Assembly: GCF_037914945.1 (NCBI RefSeq)
Contig: NZ_CP149787.1
Span: forward strand, 930,001 to 994,000
DNA length: 64,000 bases
Direction of reading: 5' to 3'
Origin: Haloterrigena sp. KLK7
Lineage (GTDB): Archaea > Halobacteriota > Halobacteria > Halobacteriales > Natrialbaceae
Made by a program: the position numbers and the translations under genes. A model generated the notes under the pieces. The model had not been told where the DNA came from. It did no database searches and saw nothing but the letters and a program-made list of their open reading frames with translations. Each line of letters opens with the position of its first letter. The stretch's first letter is position 1. Shown in pieces: positions 17,369 to 25,698 of the stretch.

Positions 17369-17627
17369 CGAGCGACCCCTCCGTCGGCGATCGCCGACGC
17401 GCGCGTGTCGGTGGTCGATCGCCCGAACTGTGCGTTCCCTCCCTACACGGTTGATCGGTCATTATCTCGCGCCTTTCCCCGACTAGACCATAAATGATCC
17501 GAAGCCATTGCTGATTACTCATTTTGGAGCGGGGAGAATTGGCGCATCGGCAGAAATGACACTTCGGTTATCGTTCTGCCCACGAAAGATCAGAACCGTG
17601 TATATCGATGACGGAATACCTGGAGAC
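17226..17627. other. Divergent regulatory region between permease and Lrp regulator
   Basis: 402 bp. The permease-proximal part is GC-rich and holds the candidate 48-aa ORF (17222-17368). The regulator-proximal part (about 17455-17610) is AT-richer, with a possible minus-strand TATA element (TCATTTATGG, about 17488-17497) and the regulator's own TATA near 17601. An Lrp operator would be expected here but no clear palindrome was found. Confidence 0.5.
17598..17607 (+). promoter_or_regulatory. TATA box of the Lrp-RCK_C regulator
   Basis: GTGTATATCG at 17598-17607 is centred about 26 bp before the ATG at 17628, consistent with a leaderless transcript and supporting that start over the longer frame. 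Confidence 0.5.
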
Positions 17628-18383
17628 ATGGACCACCGGCTCGACGAGATCGATCGTCGAATTATCTACGCGCTGATGGACGACGCCCGAAACATTTCGG
17701 CTCCGACGATCGCCGCGGACGTGAGCGTCTCTCCCGGGACGATTCGAAACCGAATCGAGCAACTCGAGGAGCGAGGGATAATCACCGGCTACCACGCGAA
17801 CGTGGACTTCGAACGGGCGGAGGGACACCTCGCGAACCTCTTCATGTGTAACGCACCGGTTTCGGAGCGCGAATCGATGGCCCAGCGGGCACAGGTCATC
17901 CCCGGCGTCATCAACGTGCGGGAGTTGCTGACCGGCCGGCGGAACCTGCACGTGCTCGCGGTCGGCGCGGACACGTCGGACCTGCGCCGGATCGCGCGGG
18001 CGCTCTCGGATCTGGGGATCGAGATCGAGGACGAGGTGCTCGTTCAGAACGAGACGACGCGACCGTACGCGCCGTTCGGTCCCACGGACGAGACCCACGA
18101 GGCCATGCTGACGGACTTCATCAGTCTCTCCGGAGACGCCGAAGTCGCCGAAGTGACCGTCGATCGGGACGCGCGGATCGCCGACATGAGCCTCCAGGAG
18201 GCGGCTCGCCGCGAAGTGCTCGACGACGATTCGCTCGTCGTCGCGATCGAGCGCGACGAGGACGTCCTGACGCCCCACGGTGACACGGTGATCCGGCCGG
18301 ACGACATCGTCACGCTGTTCGCTCGCGACGGCGTGGCCGACGAGACGATCGACGTGTTTCGCGCCGACGACGAGGCGGCGTGA
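17628..18383 (+). CDS. Lrp/AsnC-type regulator fused to TrkA-C (RCK_C) domain
   Basis: A 251-residue DNA-binding regulator, start ATG 17628 (MDHRLDEIDRRIIYALMDDA). Residues about 1-60 are the Lrp winged helix (SVSPGTIRNRIEQLEERGII), about 65-140 an AsnC-like ligand domain, and about 165-251 a TrkA-C domain (MSLQEAARREVLDDDSLVVA, then IRPDDIVTLFARDG). RCK_C domains bind small ligands, so it may read two signals. It is divergent from the APC-Usp permease and is a likely regulator of it. Confidence 0.88.
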   Translation: MDHRLDEIDRRIIYALMDDARNISAPTIAADVSVSPGTIRNRIEQLEERGIITGYHANVDFERAEGHLANLFMCNAPVSERESMAQRAQVIPGVINVRELLTGRRNLHVLAVGADTSDLRRIARALSDLGIEIEDEVLVQNETTRPYAPFGPTDETHEAMLTDFISLSGDAEVAEVTVDRDARIADMSLQEAARREVLDDDSLVVAIERDEDVLTPHGDTVIRPDDIVTLFARDGVADETIDVFRADDEAA

Positions 18384-18386
18384 GAC

Positions 18387-19235
18387 TCAGGACTCCGTCA
18401 ACTGGCTCGCCAGCGTCATCGTTCGGTCGGTCAGCGTCTCCGTCGTCGTCGAGGCGCCCTGGAGGCTGTCATTGACCGACGAGAACAGCCGTTCGAACGC
18501 GATATCGCCGTCCTCGGTCCGCCAGTCGGCCGTCTCGAGCGCCTCGAGGCCGCAGGTCGAACAGACATCGCCCTCGATCGGTTCGAAACAGCCGTGACAG
18601 CGCTCGAGTCCCGCGGGAACGGACTCGGCGAGGGCGACGGCCTCGCGCAGCGTCGACTGCAGGTCGGTCGCGGTCTCGACGACCGTCGACAGCGACGAGC
18701 GGACGTCGGCGTCGAACGCCGTCTCGTCGACCGCCCGGACGCGCTCGAGGCGGGCGTCGGCGACGTCGAGCGCGAGCAGGGCCTCGCGGCGGCCGTCGCG
18801 ATACTCCGCGGCGGTCTCGTCGACCGCCGATTCGAACGCCGACCCGGAGTCGGCCGCGGCGTCGGCGTCGGTCCGGGCCTCGGCGATGGCCGTCGGCAGC
18901 GACGTCGCGAGCGAGGCGAACGAGGCGACGTCGGCGATCGCGCCGCCCTGTACCCGAGTCGTCTCGCGGACGAGGCGGAACAGGTCCCCGCTCGAGACCG
19001 ATTCGACGGTCGAATCGGGCGAGTCGCGGGCAAACTGCAGCGTTTCGAAACAGTCGGTACAGACGGTCGCGAGGGAGCTCTCGTGGACCGTTCCCTCGAG
19101 GGGGACGGCACCGACGGGATGCGTTCGGAGGTCGGTCGGGTCGGCGGCGTCGCCGGGTTCCTCACAGTGGCGACACGCGCGGTCGTCGCGGTCGAAGACG
19201 GCGCGCCGGTCGGCCTGCCAGTCGCGGGAAGTCAC
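18387..19235 (-). CDS. HNH-like zinc-binding protein with C-terminal zinc ribbon
   Basis: A 282-residue protein. The start is taken as GTG 19235 (MTSRDWQADRRAVFDRD), because upstream codons give untypical sequence. The N-terminus resembles an HNH nuclease fold: RRAVFDRDDRACRHC, then LRTHPVGAVPLEG, then ATVCTDCFE, but the paired His and the final His of the motif are altered (TH, and F after CTDC). The middle is long and helical. The C-terminus has a CHGCF...CSTCG zinc ribbon (about 209-226 in this numbering). Nuclease activity is doubtful; zinc binding is likely. Confidence 0.7.
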   Translation of the reverse strand: MTSRDWQADRRAVFDRDDRACRHCEEPGDAADPTDLRTHPVGAVPLEGTVHESSLATVCTDCFETLQFARDSPDSTVESVSSGDLFRLVRETTRVQGGAIADVASFASLATSLPTAIAEARTDADAAADSGSAFESAVDETAAEYRDGRREALLALDVADARLERVRAVDETAFDADVRSSLSTVVETATDLQSTLREAVALAESVPAGLERCHGCFEPIEGDVCSTCGLEALETADWRTEDGDIAFERLFSSVNDSLQGASTTTETLTDRTMTLASQLTES

Positions 19236-19334
19236 GGGCGAGCGGAGACAGCGCGGCGACAAAAACGCACCGGCCCTCCGGACCTCGGTCGGAATCCGAC
19301 CAACCACTAACACGCTGGCCGACGTAGGGGTCGT

Positions 19335-19928
19335 ATGGACGACTCACCGACGGAGATCGAGTTCGAACTCGAGCGCGCGTACGACCGCGAGGAACTCGCC
19401 GCCGTCTTCCGCGAGTTCGCGGCCGCACTGGCCGACGACCGCCCCCTGAAGATCGACGACGGCGACCGGACCGCGGCGGTGTCGATTCCGGAACGGGTCG
19501 TCGCCGAGTTCGAGGCCGAATGCGAGGACGACGAGCCGCCCGTCGCCGAACTGGAGCTCGAACTCGAGTGGGACGACCCGGACGGATCGACGATACGGCT
19601 CGGCGACAGCGAGCGCGAGACGCCCGGCGTCGTGGGCGCCGAGCCGGCGGGAGAAGGCGAGCCCGAGACCGATCCCGCGGCGGCGACGATGCCGCCCGAG
19701 GCCGTCTCCGGTGGCTCCGACGCGGACGACTCGTCGTCGGACCGGACCAGTCGGTTCGAAGTCTACGAGGACCGCGGCGGCCAGTGGCGCTGGCGGCTCG
19801 TCCACTGGAACGGGAACATCGTCGCCGACAGCGGCGAAGGGTACAGCTCGCGGTCGAACGCGAAACGGGCGGCCCGAAGCGTCATGCGGTCGGCGCCGAC
19901 CGCGAGCGTCGAGGATCGGGAGGACTGA
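19335..19928 (+). CDS. Amphi-Trp domain protein with HVO_2922-like domain
   Basis: A 197-residue protein. Residues about 1-80 match the haloarchaeal amphi-Trp domain (FELERAYDREELAAVFREFA, ending LELELEWDD). A disordered acidic linker (about 80-138) follows. Residues about 140-187 match the HVO_2922/DUF1508-type fold (FEVYEDRGGQWRWRLVHWNG, then SSRSNAKRAARSVM). Both domains are small, soluble and of unknown function. It is divergent from the HNH-like gene. Confidence 0.8.
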   Translation: MDDSPTEIEFELERAYDREELAAVFREFAAALADDRPLKIDDGDRTAAVSIPERVVAEFEAECEDDEPPVAELELELEWDDPDGSTIRLGDSERETPGVVGAEPAGEGEPETDPAAATMPPEAVSGGSDADDSSSDRTSRFEVYEDRGGQWRWRLVHWNGNIVADSGEGYSSRSNAKRAARSVMRSAPTASVEDRED

Positions 19929-19954
19929 GCTCGAGACCGATCGTCGCGTCGCGG

Positions 19955-20692
19955 CTACGGCCGGAACTCGTCGATATCGGCGTCGAAATCGACGTCCGGC
20001 GTCCGGATCGCCGATTCGTACTCGAGCGACGGTCGCCGCCCCGACGGGATCGCGTCGTACGTCCGCAGAAACGAGACGACGCCGCGTTTCCCGCCGAAGT
20101 CGCCTCGATACCGGTGAAAGAGTCGGGGAACGGTCGCGACGCCGGCGTCGGCGTCGTACGTGACGGTCTCCTCTATGAACCACTCGACGGCGACGTCCAG
20201 TTCCGCGTCCACGTCGGGCGGCGAGTAGGTCGTGATCGGCGGCGAGGGATCGGCGCAGTGACTGATGGCGAAGTGAATCCGCGGGTCGCACTCGGGGAGC
20301 CGATACCGCCGCTCGAACGACGAGGGAAACGGCCGCGGGACGTAGCCGAACCCCCAGGGGTGTTTCGACCGCCGAAGCATCCCGTGTTCGATGTCGGCGA
20401 GGCTGAGGCGAACGCCGCCGATCGGGATCCGATCGCGGGAGACGAACTTCCAGCGCTCGAGGCGGCCCGCCTCGCCGTCGAGTTCGGACCCGTCCTCGAG
20501 CAGCAACTGGGTGTAGGCGTTGTAACAGTTGAGCCAGAAGGCCAGCTTCCGGTCGCGGGTCTCGAGGGCCCGGTCGAGCCGCGATCGCTCGAGCGTCGCG
20601 AGGTGGTCCTGCAACCAGTCGGTATCGCCCTCGGTCTTGACCGTATAGAGCAGATCGGCCGAGAGGGAGAGGGGATCGAGCTGGGTCGACAT
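19955..20692 (-). CDS. DUF547 domain protein
   Basis: A 245-residue protein, start ATG 20692 (MSTQLDPLSLSADLLYTVK). The DUF547 core is clear: KLAFWLNCYNAYTQLLLEDG, LSLADIEHGMLRR, then DPRIHFAISHCADPSPP and VSFLRTYD near the end. The conserved His/Cys of the HFAISHCA motif looks like a papain-like hydrolase site, but no activity is established for the family. No signal peptide, so it is probably cytoplasmic. Divergent from the AI-2E-family transporter at 20808. Confidence 0.85.
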   Translation of the reverse strand: MSTQLDPLSLSADLLYTVKTEGDTDWLQDHLATLERSRLDRALETRDRKLAFWLNCYNAYTQLLLEDGSELDGEAGRLERWKFVSRDRIPIGGVRLSLADIEHGMLRRSKHPWGFGYVPRPFPSSFERRYRLPECDPRIHFAISHCADPSPPITTYSPPDVDAELDVAVEWFIEETVTYDADAGVATVPRLFHRYRGDFGGKRGVVSFLRTYDAIPSGRRPSLEYESAIRTPDVDFDADIDEFRP

Positions 20693-20775
20693 TCCCTCCG
20701 ACGTAAGCCAACCAGCACCTTGAAGCCGTGTGAGAGCGAGGGCGACAGTCTCCCCACCGGACAACTCCGGGCCCG

Positions 20776-20783
20776 GTTTTATC
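20776..20783 (+). promoter_or_regulatory. TATA element supporting GTG start of AI-2E-family gene
   Basis: GTTTTATC at 20776-20783 is about 27 bp before the GTG at 20808, consistent with a leaderless transcript starting there. Confidence 0.4.
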
Positions 20784-20807
20784 GGTTAGTAGGTGGACAG
20801 GTGGCCT

Positions 20808-21833
20808 GTGAACCTCAGCAAGGGGTATCTGCTGGCGCTGGTCGGGGTCTTTACGTATCTCTCGTGGCTGCTCGTCGAACCGTTCGTGCAGTACGTCCTC
20901 GCGGCCGTCCTCATCGCGTTCGTCCTCTATCCGCTGCAGGGCCGACTCGAGGAACGCGTCTCGCCGTCGATCGCCTCGTTCCTGCTCATCCTGCTCGCGG
21001 TCGTGGCGTTCTTCCTGCCGTTTCTCGTCGTCGCCGGACTCGTCGCCGAGGACGCCGCCCGGATCCTCGAGAACGCCGATACGGGCGCGCTCGGGATCAC
21101 CGAACTCGAGCAGACGATCGAGGCGGAGACCGGGATCAGCGTCGACCTCACGTCGTCGCTGATGGACGCCGCACAGGGGATCGGAACGACGGTGCTCGAG
21201 CGCTCGACCGCGTGGTTCAGCGCGTTCACCCACGCGCTGATCGGGCTGGGGCTGGCGCTGTTCCTCGTCTACTACCTGCTCAAGGACGGCGACGACCTGA
21301 TGGCGTGGCTGCGGGAGATGACGCCGCTGCCGGCCGACGTCCAGAACGACCTCTACACCGAACTCTCCGACGTGATGTGGGCGGTGCTTGCCGGCCACGT
21401 CCTGATCGCGATCATTCAGGGCGTCATCGCTGGATTGGGGCTGTTCGCAACCGGGATTCCCAACGCCGCGCTGTGGACGTTCGTCATGGTGATCCTCGCG
21501 CTGATCCCGCTGATCGGCGCGTTCCTCGTCTGGGGACCCGCGGTCGTCTACCTCTTCGCGACCGGCGAACCGGCCCTCGCGGTCGCACTGGCGGTCTATA
21601 GCACCGTCATCGTCGGCGTCTCCGACGACTACCTGCGGCCGATCGTCGTCGACCGCTACGCCGAACTCAACCCCGCCGTCATCATCCTCGGGGTCCTCGG
21701 CGGCGTCTACGCCTTCGGCATCATGGGACTGTTCTTCGGCCCCGTCGTCCTCGGGGCCCTGCTCGCGACGATCGACGTCGTCGACGACAACTACGACCGC
21801 CTCGAGGGGGAGTCGGGAACGACCGAGACCTGA
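20808..21833 (+). CDS. AI-2E family transporter
   Basis: A 341-residue polytopic protein with about seven or eight transmembrane segments. Family motifs include FVLYPLQGRLEERVSPSIA in the N-terminal half and the conserved C-terminal block YLRPIVVDRYAELNPAVIIL followed by GLFFGPVVLGALL. The family includes the TqsA exporter of AI-2, but most archaeal members have no known substrate and some relatives are sodium/proton antiporters. The GTG at 20808 (MNLSKGYLLALVGV) is preferred to the GTG at 20793 because of promoter spacing. Confidence 0.9.
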   Translation: MNLSKGYLLALVGVFTYLSWLLVEPFVQYVLAAVLIAFVLYPLQGRLEERVSPSIASFLLILLAVVAFFLPFLVVAGLVAEDAARILENADTGALGITELEQTIEAETGISVDLTSSLMDAAQGIGTTVLERSTAWFSAFTHALIGLGLALFLVYYLLKDGDDLMAWLREMTPLPADVQNDLYTELSDVMWAVLAGHVLIAIIQGVIAGLGLFATGIPNAALWTFVMVILALIPLIGAFLVWGPAVVYLFATGEPALAVALAVYSTVIVGVSDDYLRPIVVDRYAELNPAVIILGVLGGVYAFGIMGLFFGPVVLGALLATIDVVDDNYDRLEGESGTTET

Positions 21834-21916
21834 TCGCCGGCGGCGAGACCCGCCCAACGGGCTCGAGCCCCCTCGCGAAACGGACGTTCCTTCACCGTCG
21901 AGCCCGTACCCCCGTC

Positions 21917-22234
21917 ATGCGCGTTCGGACCTACATCTACGATTCCGCGGCCGCTCCCGACCACGTCGACCGCGTCCGCGAGCGACTCGCGGCCCGCGAC
22001 GAGGAGATCGAATCGCTGGACGTCGCCGGCGCGGACGATCGGTCCGACGCCGTCCGGGAGGCGATGTTCGCGGTCCGCGAGTCGGTCCGGATCGGGACGG
22101 CCCCCGACGAGATCTACGACGAGAGCGGTGAGCCAGACTTCTCGGCCGGCGTCCTCCTGACGGAGGAGCCGACCGGCCGTCGGAACGTCCACGTCGGACG
22201 GGACGCGCTCGAGGCGCTCGCCGACGACGAGTGA
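21917..22234 (+). CDS. Conserved-looking haloarchaeal protein of unknown function
   Basis: A 105-residue acidic soluble protein starting MRVRTYIYDSAAAPDHVD. It has alternating charged helices and a beta start, with no membrane segment or cysteine. The pattern MFAVRESVRIGTAPDEIYD and the ending RRNVHVGRDALEALA are not tied to a family I recognise. Codon use is typical of the window, which supports coding. It follows the AI-2E-family gene by 83 bp on the same strand. Confidence 0.65.
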   Translation: MRVRTYIYDSAAAPDHVDRVRERLAARDEEIESLDVAGADDRSDAVREAMFAVRESVRIGTAPDEIYDESGEPDFSAGVLLTEEPTGRRNVHVGRDALEALADDE

Positions 22235-22293
22235 GACGACAGGAGCGATGATCCCGTCCGGGTCGACCGTCGCGTCGATACCGCCGCATCCGC

Positions 22294-22920
22294 TTAGATC
22301 CACGACGTCCGACGGCCGAGCCAGCGTCTGCCGAGCGCTCCGGCTCCGAGGAGCGCGAGCAACGCAACTACGGTGAGTCCCGGATTGTCGATAGCGACGG
22401 CGGCGACCGTCTCGAAGAGCGACCGCTCGCGGCCGTAGTAGACGACGCTCCCGGTGGCCGCGTAGAACCCGACGGTCCCGACGGCCGTGAAGACGCCGAA
22501 CCTCGTCGGGTCCATTCCCGCGAGCCCCGCGGGGATCGAGACCACGGACCGCAACGCGGGGAGGAATCGGCCCCAGAGCACCGACGACTGGCCCCACCGT
22601 CGGAACCACTCCTGGCCCCGTTCGATTCGGGCCTCCGAAACGTCGATCCGATCTCGGAGCCAGTCGGTTTCGCCGACTCGAGCGCCGCGAAACACGTAGA
22701 ACGGAACGAACGCACCGACCGTCCCGCCGACGCCGGCCGCCACCACGAACGCGAGAAACGACGCGGGGTCGCTGATGAGCAGTGCGGCCGCCGCCGGGAC
22801 GACGACCTCGCTCGGGAGAAGCGGGAAGAGCATCGACGTCTCGAGGAAGGTGAACAGACACAGTGCGAGCGGGCCGTACAGACGCAGGAACCGGAGCGCG
22901 ACCGTCGTCAGGTCCACCAT
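22294..22920 (-). CDS. DedA family (SNARE-associated) membrane protein
   Basis: A 208-residue membrane protein, start ATG 22920 (MVDLTTVALRFLRLYGP). It carries DedA hallmarks: FTFLETSMLFPLLPSEVVVP near the N-terminus, GGTVGAFVPFYVFRGARVG, and GRFLPALRSVVSIPAGLAGM with the conserved arginines. DedA/DTT proteins are proton-coupled lipid-carrier flippases in bacteria; the archaeal substrate is unknown. Four or five transmembrane or re-entrant segments are visible. It is divergent from the tRNA methylthiotransferase gene. Confidence 0.88.
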   Translation of the reverse strand: MVDLTTVALRFLRLYGPLALCLFTFLETSMLFPLLPSEVVVPAAAALLISDPASFLAFVVAAGVGGTVGAFVPFYVFRGARVGETDWLRDRIDVSEARIERGQEWFRRWGQSSVLWGRFLPALRSVVSIPAGLAGMDPTRFGVFTAVGTVGFYAATGSVVYYGRERSLFETVAAVAIDNPGLTVVALLALLGAGALGRRWLGRRTSWI

Positions 22921-23077
22921 GGGCGGGCTAGGTGCCGCGGTCGTAACACGCTTTGGACGGGGATCGGTTCGGGAGCGAACGCGCCGTCTGCGGACCGTCC
23001 CTCGGGAGGGGGCACGCACCACCCGAACCGGATTCGTCGCGCTTTTGCCGTCCCGGACCCGAAACACGTTCAAGCGA

Positions 23078-24331
23078 ATGGCCCGGTATCACATCGAAAC
23101 CTACGGCTGTACGTCCAACCGCGGGGAGAGCCGCGAGATCGAGCGCCGGCTCCGCGATGCGGGCCATTACCGCGTCGACGGTGCGGACGAAGCCGACGTC
23201 GCCATCCTCAACACCTGTACCGTCGTCGAGAAGACCGAGCGGAACATGCTCCGCCGGGCCGAAGAGCTCTCCGAGGAGACCGCGGACCTCTTCATCACCG
23301 GCTGTATGGCCCTCGCACAGGGCGAGGAGTTCCGCGCGGCCGACGTCGACGGCCAGGTGCTCCACTGGGACGAAGTACCGGAAGCCGTCACGAACGGCGA
23401 GTGTCCGACGACGACGCCCGACGCCGAACCGATCTTGGACGGCGTCGTCGGCATCCTCCCCATCGCTCGGGGCTGTATGTCCGACTGTTCGTACTGCATC
23501 ACGAAGCAGGCGACCGGCAAGATCGACTCGCCGCCGATCGGGGAAAACGTCGAGAAGGCCCGCGCGCTGATCCACGCCGGCGCGAAGGAAATTCGGATTA
23601 CGGGGCAGGACACCGGCGTCTACGGCTGGGACGAGGGCGAGCGAAAGCTCCACCGACTGCTCGAGGCGATCTGCGAGATCGAGGGCGACTTCCGGGTGCG
23701 CGTGGGGATGGCCAACCCGAAGGGCGTCCACGGCATCCGCGAGGAACTCGCCGCGGTGTTCGCGGAGTACGACGAACTCTACGACTTCCTGCACGCGCCC
23801 GTCCAGTCCGGATCGAACGACGTGCTCGGCGACATGCGCCGCCAGCACCAGGTCGAGGAGTACGTCGAGGTCGTCGAGACCTTCGACGACGTCCTGGACT
23901 ACTGGACGCTCTCGACGGACTTCATCGTCGGGTTCCCCACTGAGACCGACCGCGATCACGCCCAGTCGATGGCGCTGCTGCGCGAGACCCGCCCCGAGAA
24001 GATCAACGTCACCCGCTTCTCGAAGCGCCCCGGCACGGACGCCGCCGAGATGAAGGGGTTGGGCGGCACGGTCAAGAAGGAGCGCTCGAAGGAGATGAGC
24101 GAAGTCAAGCGCGAGATCGTCCGCGAGGCCTACGCCGACATGGTCGGCGAGGTCCGCGAGGACTGTCTCGTCGTCGAGCAGGGAACCGCCGACTCCGTGA
24201 AGTGTCGCGACTCGGCGTACCGGCAGGTTATCGTGCAAAACGCGAGCGAGTACGGCCTCGAGCCCGGCGACTTCGTCGACCTCGAGGTCACGGCCCACGA
24301 GACGATGTACGCGTTCGGCGAGCCGGTCTGA
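23078..24331 (+). CDS. tRNA threonylcarbamoyladenosine methylthiotransferase (e-MtaB type)
   Basis: A radical SAM enzyme that adds a methylthio group to t6A37 of tRNA. The 417-residue protein has three N-terminal cluster cysteines (about 11, 47 and 76; YGCTSNRGE, NTCTVVEKTE, TGCMALAQGE), a radical SAM CxxxCxxC at 133-140 (GCMSDCSYC), and a C-terminal TRAM domain (about 355-415). ATG 23078 (MARYHIETYGC) fits the family; the longer frame starts in untypical sequence. Other MiaB-family functions are less likely in an archaeon. Confidence 0.92.
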   Translation: MARYHIETYGCTSNRGESREIERRLRDAGHYRVDGADEADVAILNTCTVVEKTERNMLRRAEELSEETADLFITGCMALAQGEEFRAADVDGQVLHWDEVPEAVTNGECPTTTPDAEPILDGVVGILPIARGCMSDCSYCITKQATGKIDSPPIGENVEKARALIHAGAKEIRITGQDTGVYGWDEGERKLHRLLEAICEIEGDFRVRVGMANPKGVHGIREELAAVFAEYDELYDFLHAPVQSGSNDVLGDMRRQHQVEEYVEVVETFDDVLDYWTLSTDFIVGFPTETDRDHAQSMALLRETRPEKINVTRFSKRPGTDAAEMKGLGGTVKKERSKEMSEVKREIVREAYADMVGEVREDCLVVEQGTADSVKCRDSAYRQVIVQNASEYGLEPGDFVDLEVTAHETMYAFGEPV

Positions 24332-24356
24332 TTTTCCGCCCGTCGTCGCGTCCGGG

Positions 24357-24836
24357 TTAGAGACTCGCGATTGCGTCTTCGATCTCCTCGAGCGGCAGCG
24401 GCGAGATCCAGTCGTCCGCGACGAAGGCGTACCGGACCTCGCGGTCGGCGTCGACGACGAACGCCGAGCGCCACGGCGTCGCGACGTCGGCCATGTGATC
24501 GCGGTCGACCAGCAGGTCCAGCGACTCACCGATCTCGCCGTTCACGTCGGCGAAGAAGCGGAACGCGGGCTCGTCCAGCCAGCGCAGGAACTCGTTTTGC
24601 GCGTAGGGCCCGTCTCGGCTGACACCGAGGACGGCGACGTCCTCGAACGCGCCCCAGCCGGCGCGGACGAACTGCGTCCACCAGTTCTGTGCGATCGCGC
24701 TGAACGCGAAGCCGGTGCTTATCAGGACGCCGCCGCGCTCGCCGAGCGCCGCGGACAGCGCCGTCGAGCGGAACGTCTCGCCGTCGCACAGCAGCGCCTC
24801 GAAGTCGGGGAGTTCGTCGCCGACGGTCGGTGGCAT
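24357..24836 (-). CDS. Redoxin-fold protein without peroxidatic cysteine
   Basis: A 159-residue AhpC/TSA-like thioredoxin-fold protein, start ATG 24836 (MPPTVGDELPDFEALLCDGE). The region that normally carries PxxxTxxC instead reads STGFAFSAIAQNWW, so the peroxidatic cysteine is missing. The only cysteine is near position 17. Peroxidase activity is therefore unlikely; a structural or non-redox role is possible. It is divergent from a glutaredoxin-like gene (24962) with a 125-bp gap. Confidence 0.8.
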   Translation of the reverse strand: MPPTVGDELPDFEALLCDGETFRSTALSAALGERGGVLISTGFAFSAIAQNWWTQFVRAGWGAFEDVAVLGVSRDGPYAQNEFLRWLDEPAFRFFADVNGEIGESLDLLVDRDHMADVATPWRSAFVVDADREVRYAFVADDWISPLPLEEIEDAIASL

Positions 24837-24961
24837 ACCCGAACTGGTCCGGGCAGCGACAAAAGTCTCCGTGCCCCGGCAGGTCGTTGCCGACGAGCGG
24901 GCGAGGCGATCGCGGGCGAGCGACACCCACCCTTTTGGCGATCCGCGCCGAAGCGCCGACC

Positions 24962-25198
24962 ATGGTTACGCTGTACCAACTCGAGGGCTGTCCGTACTGC
25001 GAGCTCGTCGCCGACCGCCTCGACGAACTCGATATCGACTACGACAGCGTCTGGGTCGAGGGGCTGCACTCGAAGCGCGACGAGGTCAAGCGGATCTCCG
25101 GCCAGCGGCAGGTCCCGGTGATCGTCGACGACGAGTACGGCGTCACGATGGCAGAATCCGAGCGGATCGTCGACTACCTCGAGCAGACCTACGCCTGA
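24962..25198 (+). CDS. Glutaredoxin-like protein
   Basis: A 78-residue thioredoxin-fold protein starting MVTLYQLEGCPYC. The active site CPYC is at 10-13, the cis-proline segment at QVPVIVDDEYG, and the C-terminal MAESERIVDYLEQTYA resembles the end of a glutathione S-transferase N-terminal domain. In haloarchaea, which use gamma-glutamylcysteine, its thiol partner is probably not glutathione (inference). Cytoplasmic. Confidence 0.9.
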   Translation: MVTLYQLEGCPYCELVADRLDELDIDYDSVWVEGLHSKRDEVKRISGQRQVPVIVDDEYGVTMAESERIVDYLEQTYA

Positions 25199-25221
25199 TC
25201 CGTCGAGGGAGACGGCGCCCG

Positions 25222-25638
25222 TTATTCGTCCTCCGTCTCCGCCTCGAGCCCGTGGGGATCCAGTCCCGGGTCCTCGACGGCCGGCGCGCCGATGGCGAGC
25301 ACGACGCCCTCCTCGTCGCCGACGTTGCGGTGGCCGTGGCCGATCTCGGGTTTGGCGATCCAGAACGTTCCCGGTCCGGCCTCGACGTATTCTTCCTCGC
25401 CCGAGCGGCCGAGCTTCAGCGAGAACTCGCCCTCGAGGACGTAATAGAGCTCCTCCTGCTCGGCGTGGGCGTGATACCGAATTTCCTCGCCGGGGTCGAA
25501 GTACCAGAGTTTGAGGTGGACGTCGTCCGTGTCGAGCACCTCGTCGAGCGCGCGGATGCGCAGGTCCGGCGGGACGTCGTCGCTCTCCGAGAGATCGGTC
25601 ATCGGGACGTCGTCGGTGTGGACGACTTCATACTCCAT
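25222..25638 (-). CDS. Cupin domain protein
   Basis: A 138-residue single cupin barrel, start ATG 25638 (MEYEVVHTDDVPMTDLSES). Cupin motif 1 is YHAHAEQEELYYVLEGEF, giving two His and a Glu as metal ligands. Motif 2 is PGTFWIAKPEIGHGHRNVG, giving the last His. The fold fits metal-binding regulators or simple enzymes; no substrate is indicated. The ending is acidic (LEAETEDE). Confidence 0.85.
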   Translation of the reverse strand: MEYEVVHTDDVPMTDLSESDDVPPDLRIRALDEVLDTDDVHLKLWYFDPGEEIRYHAHAEQEELYYVLEGEFSLKLGRSGEEEYVEAGPGTFWIAKPEIGHGHRNVGDEEGVVLAIGAPAVEDPGLDPHGLEAETEDE

Positions 25639-25698
25639 GCTACCGAATCGCACTATACCGGCCACCAAAAGTGTCCGGTCCGCTCGCCGCGGCTGCCA

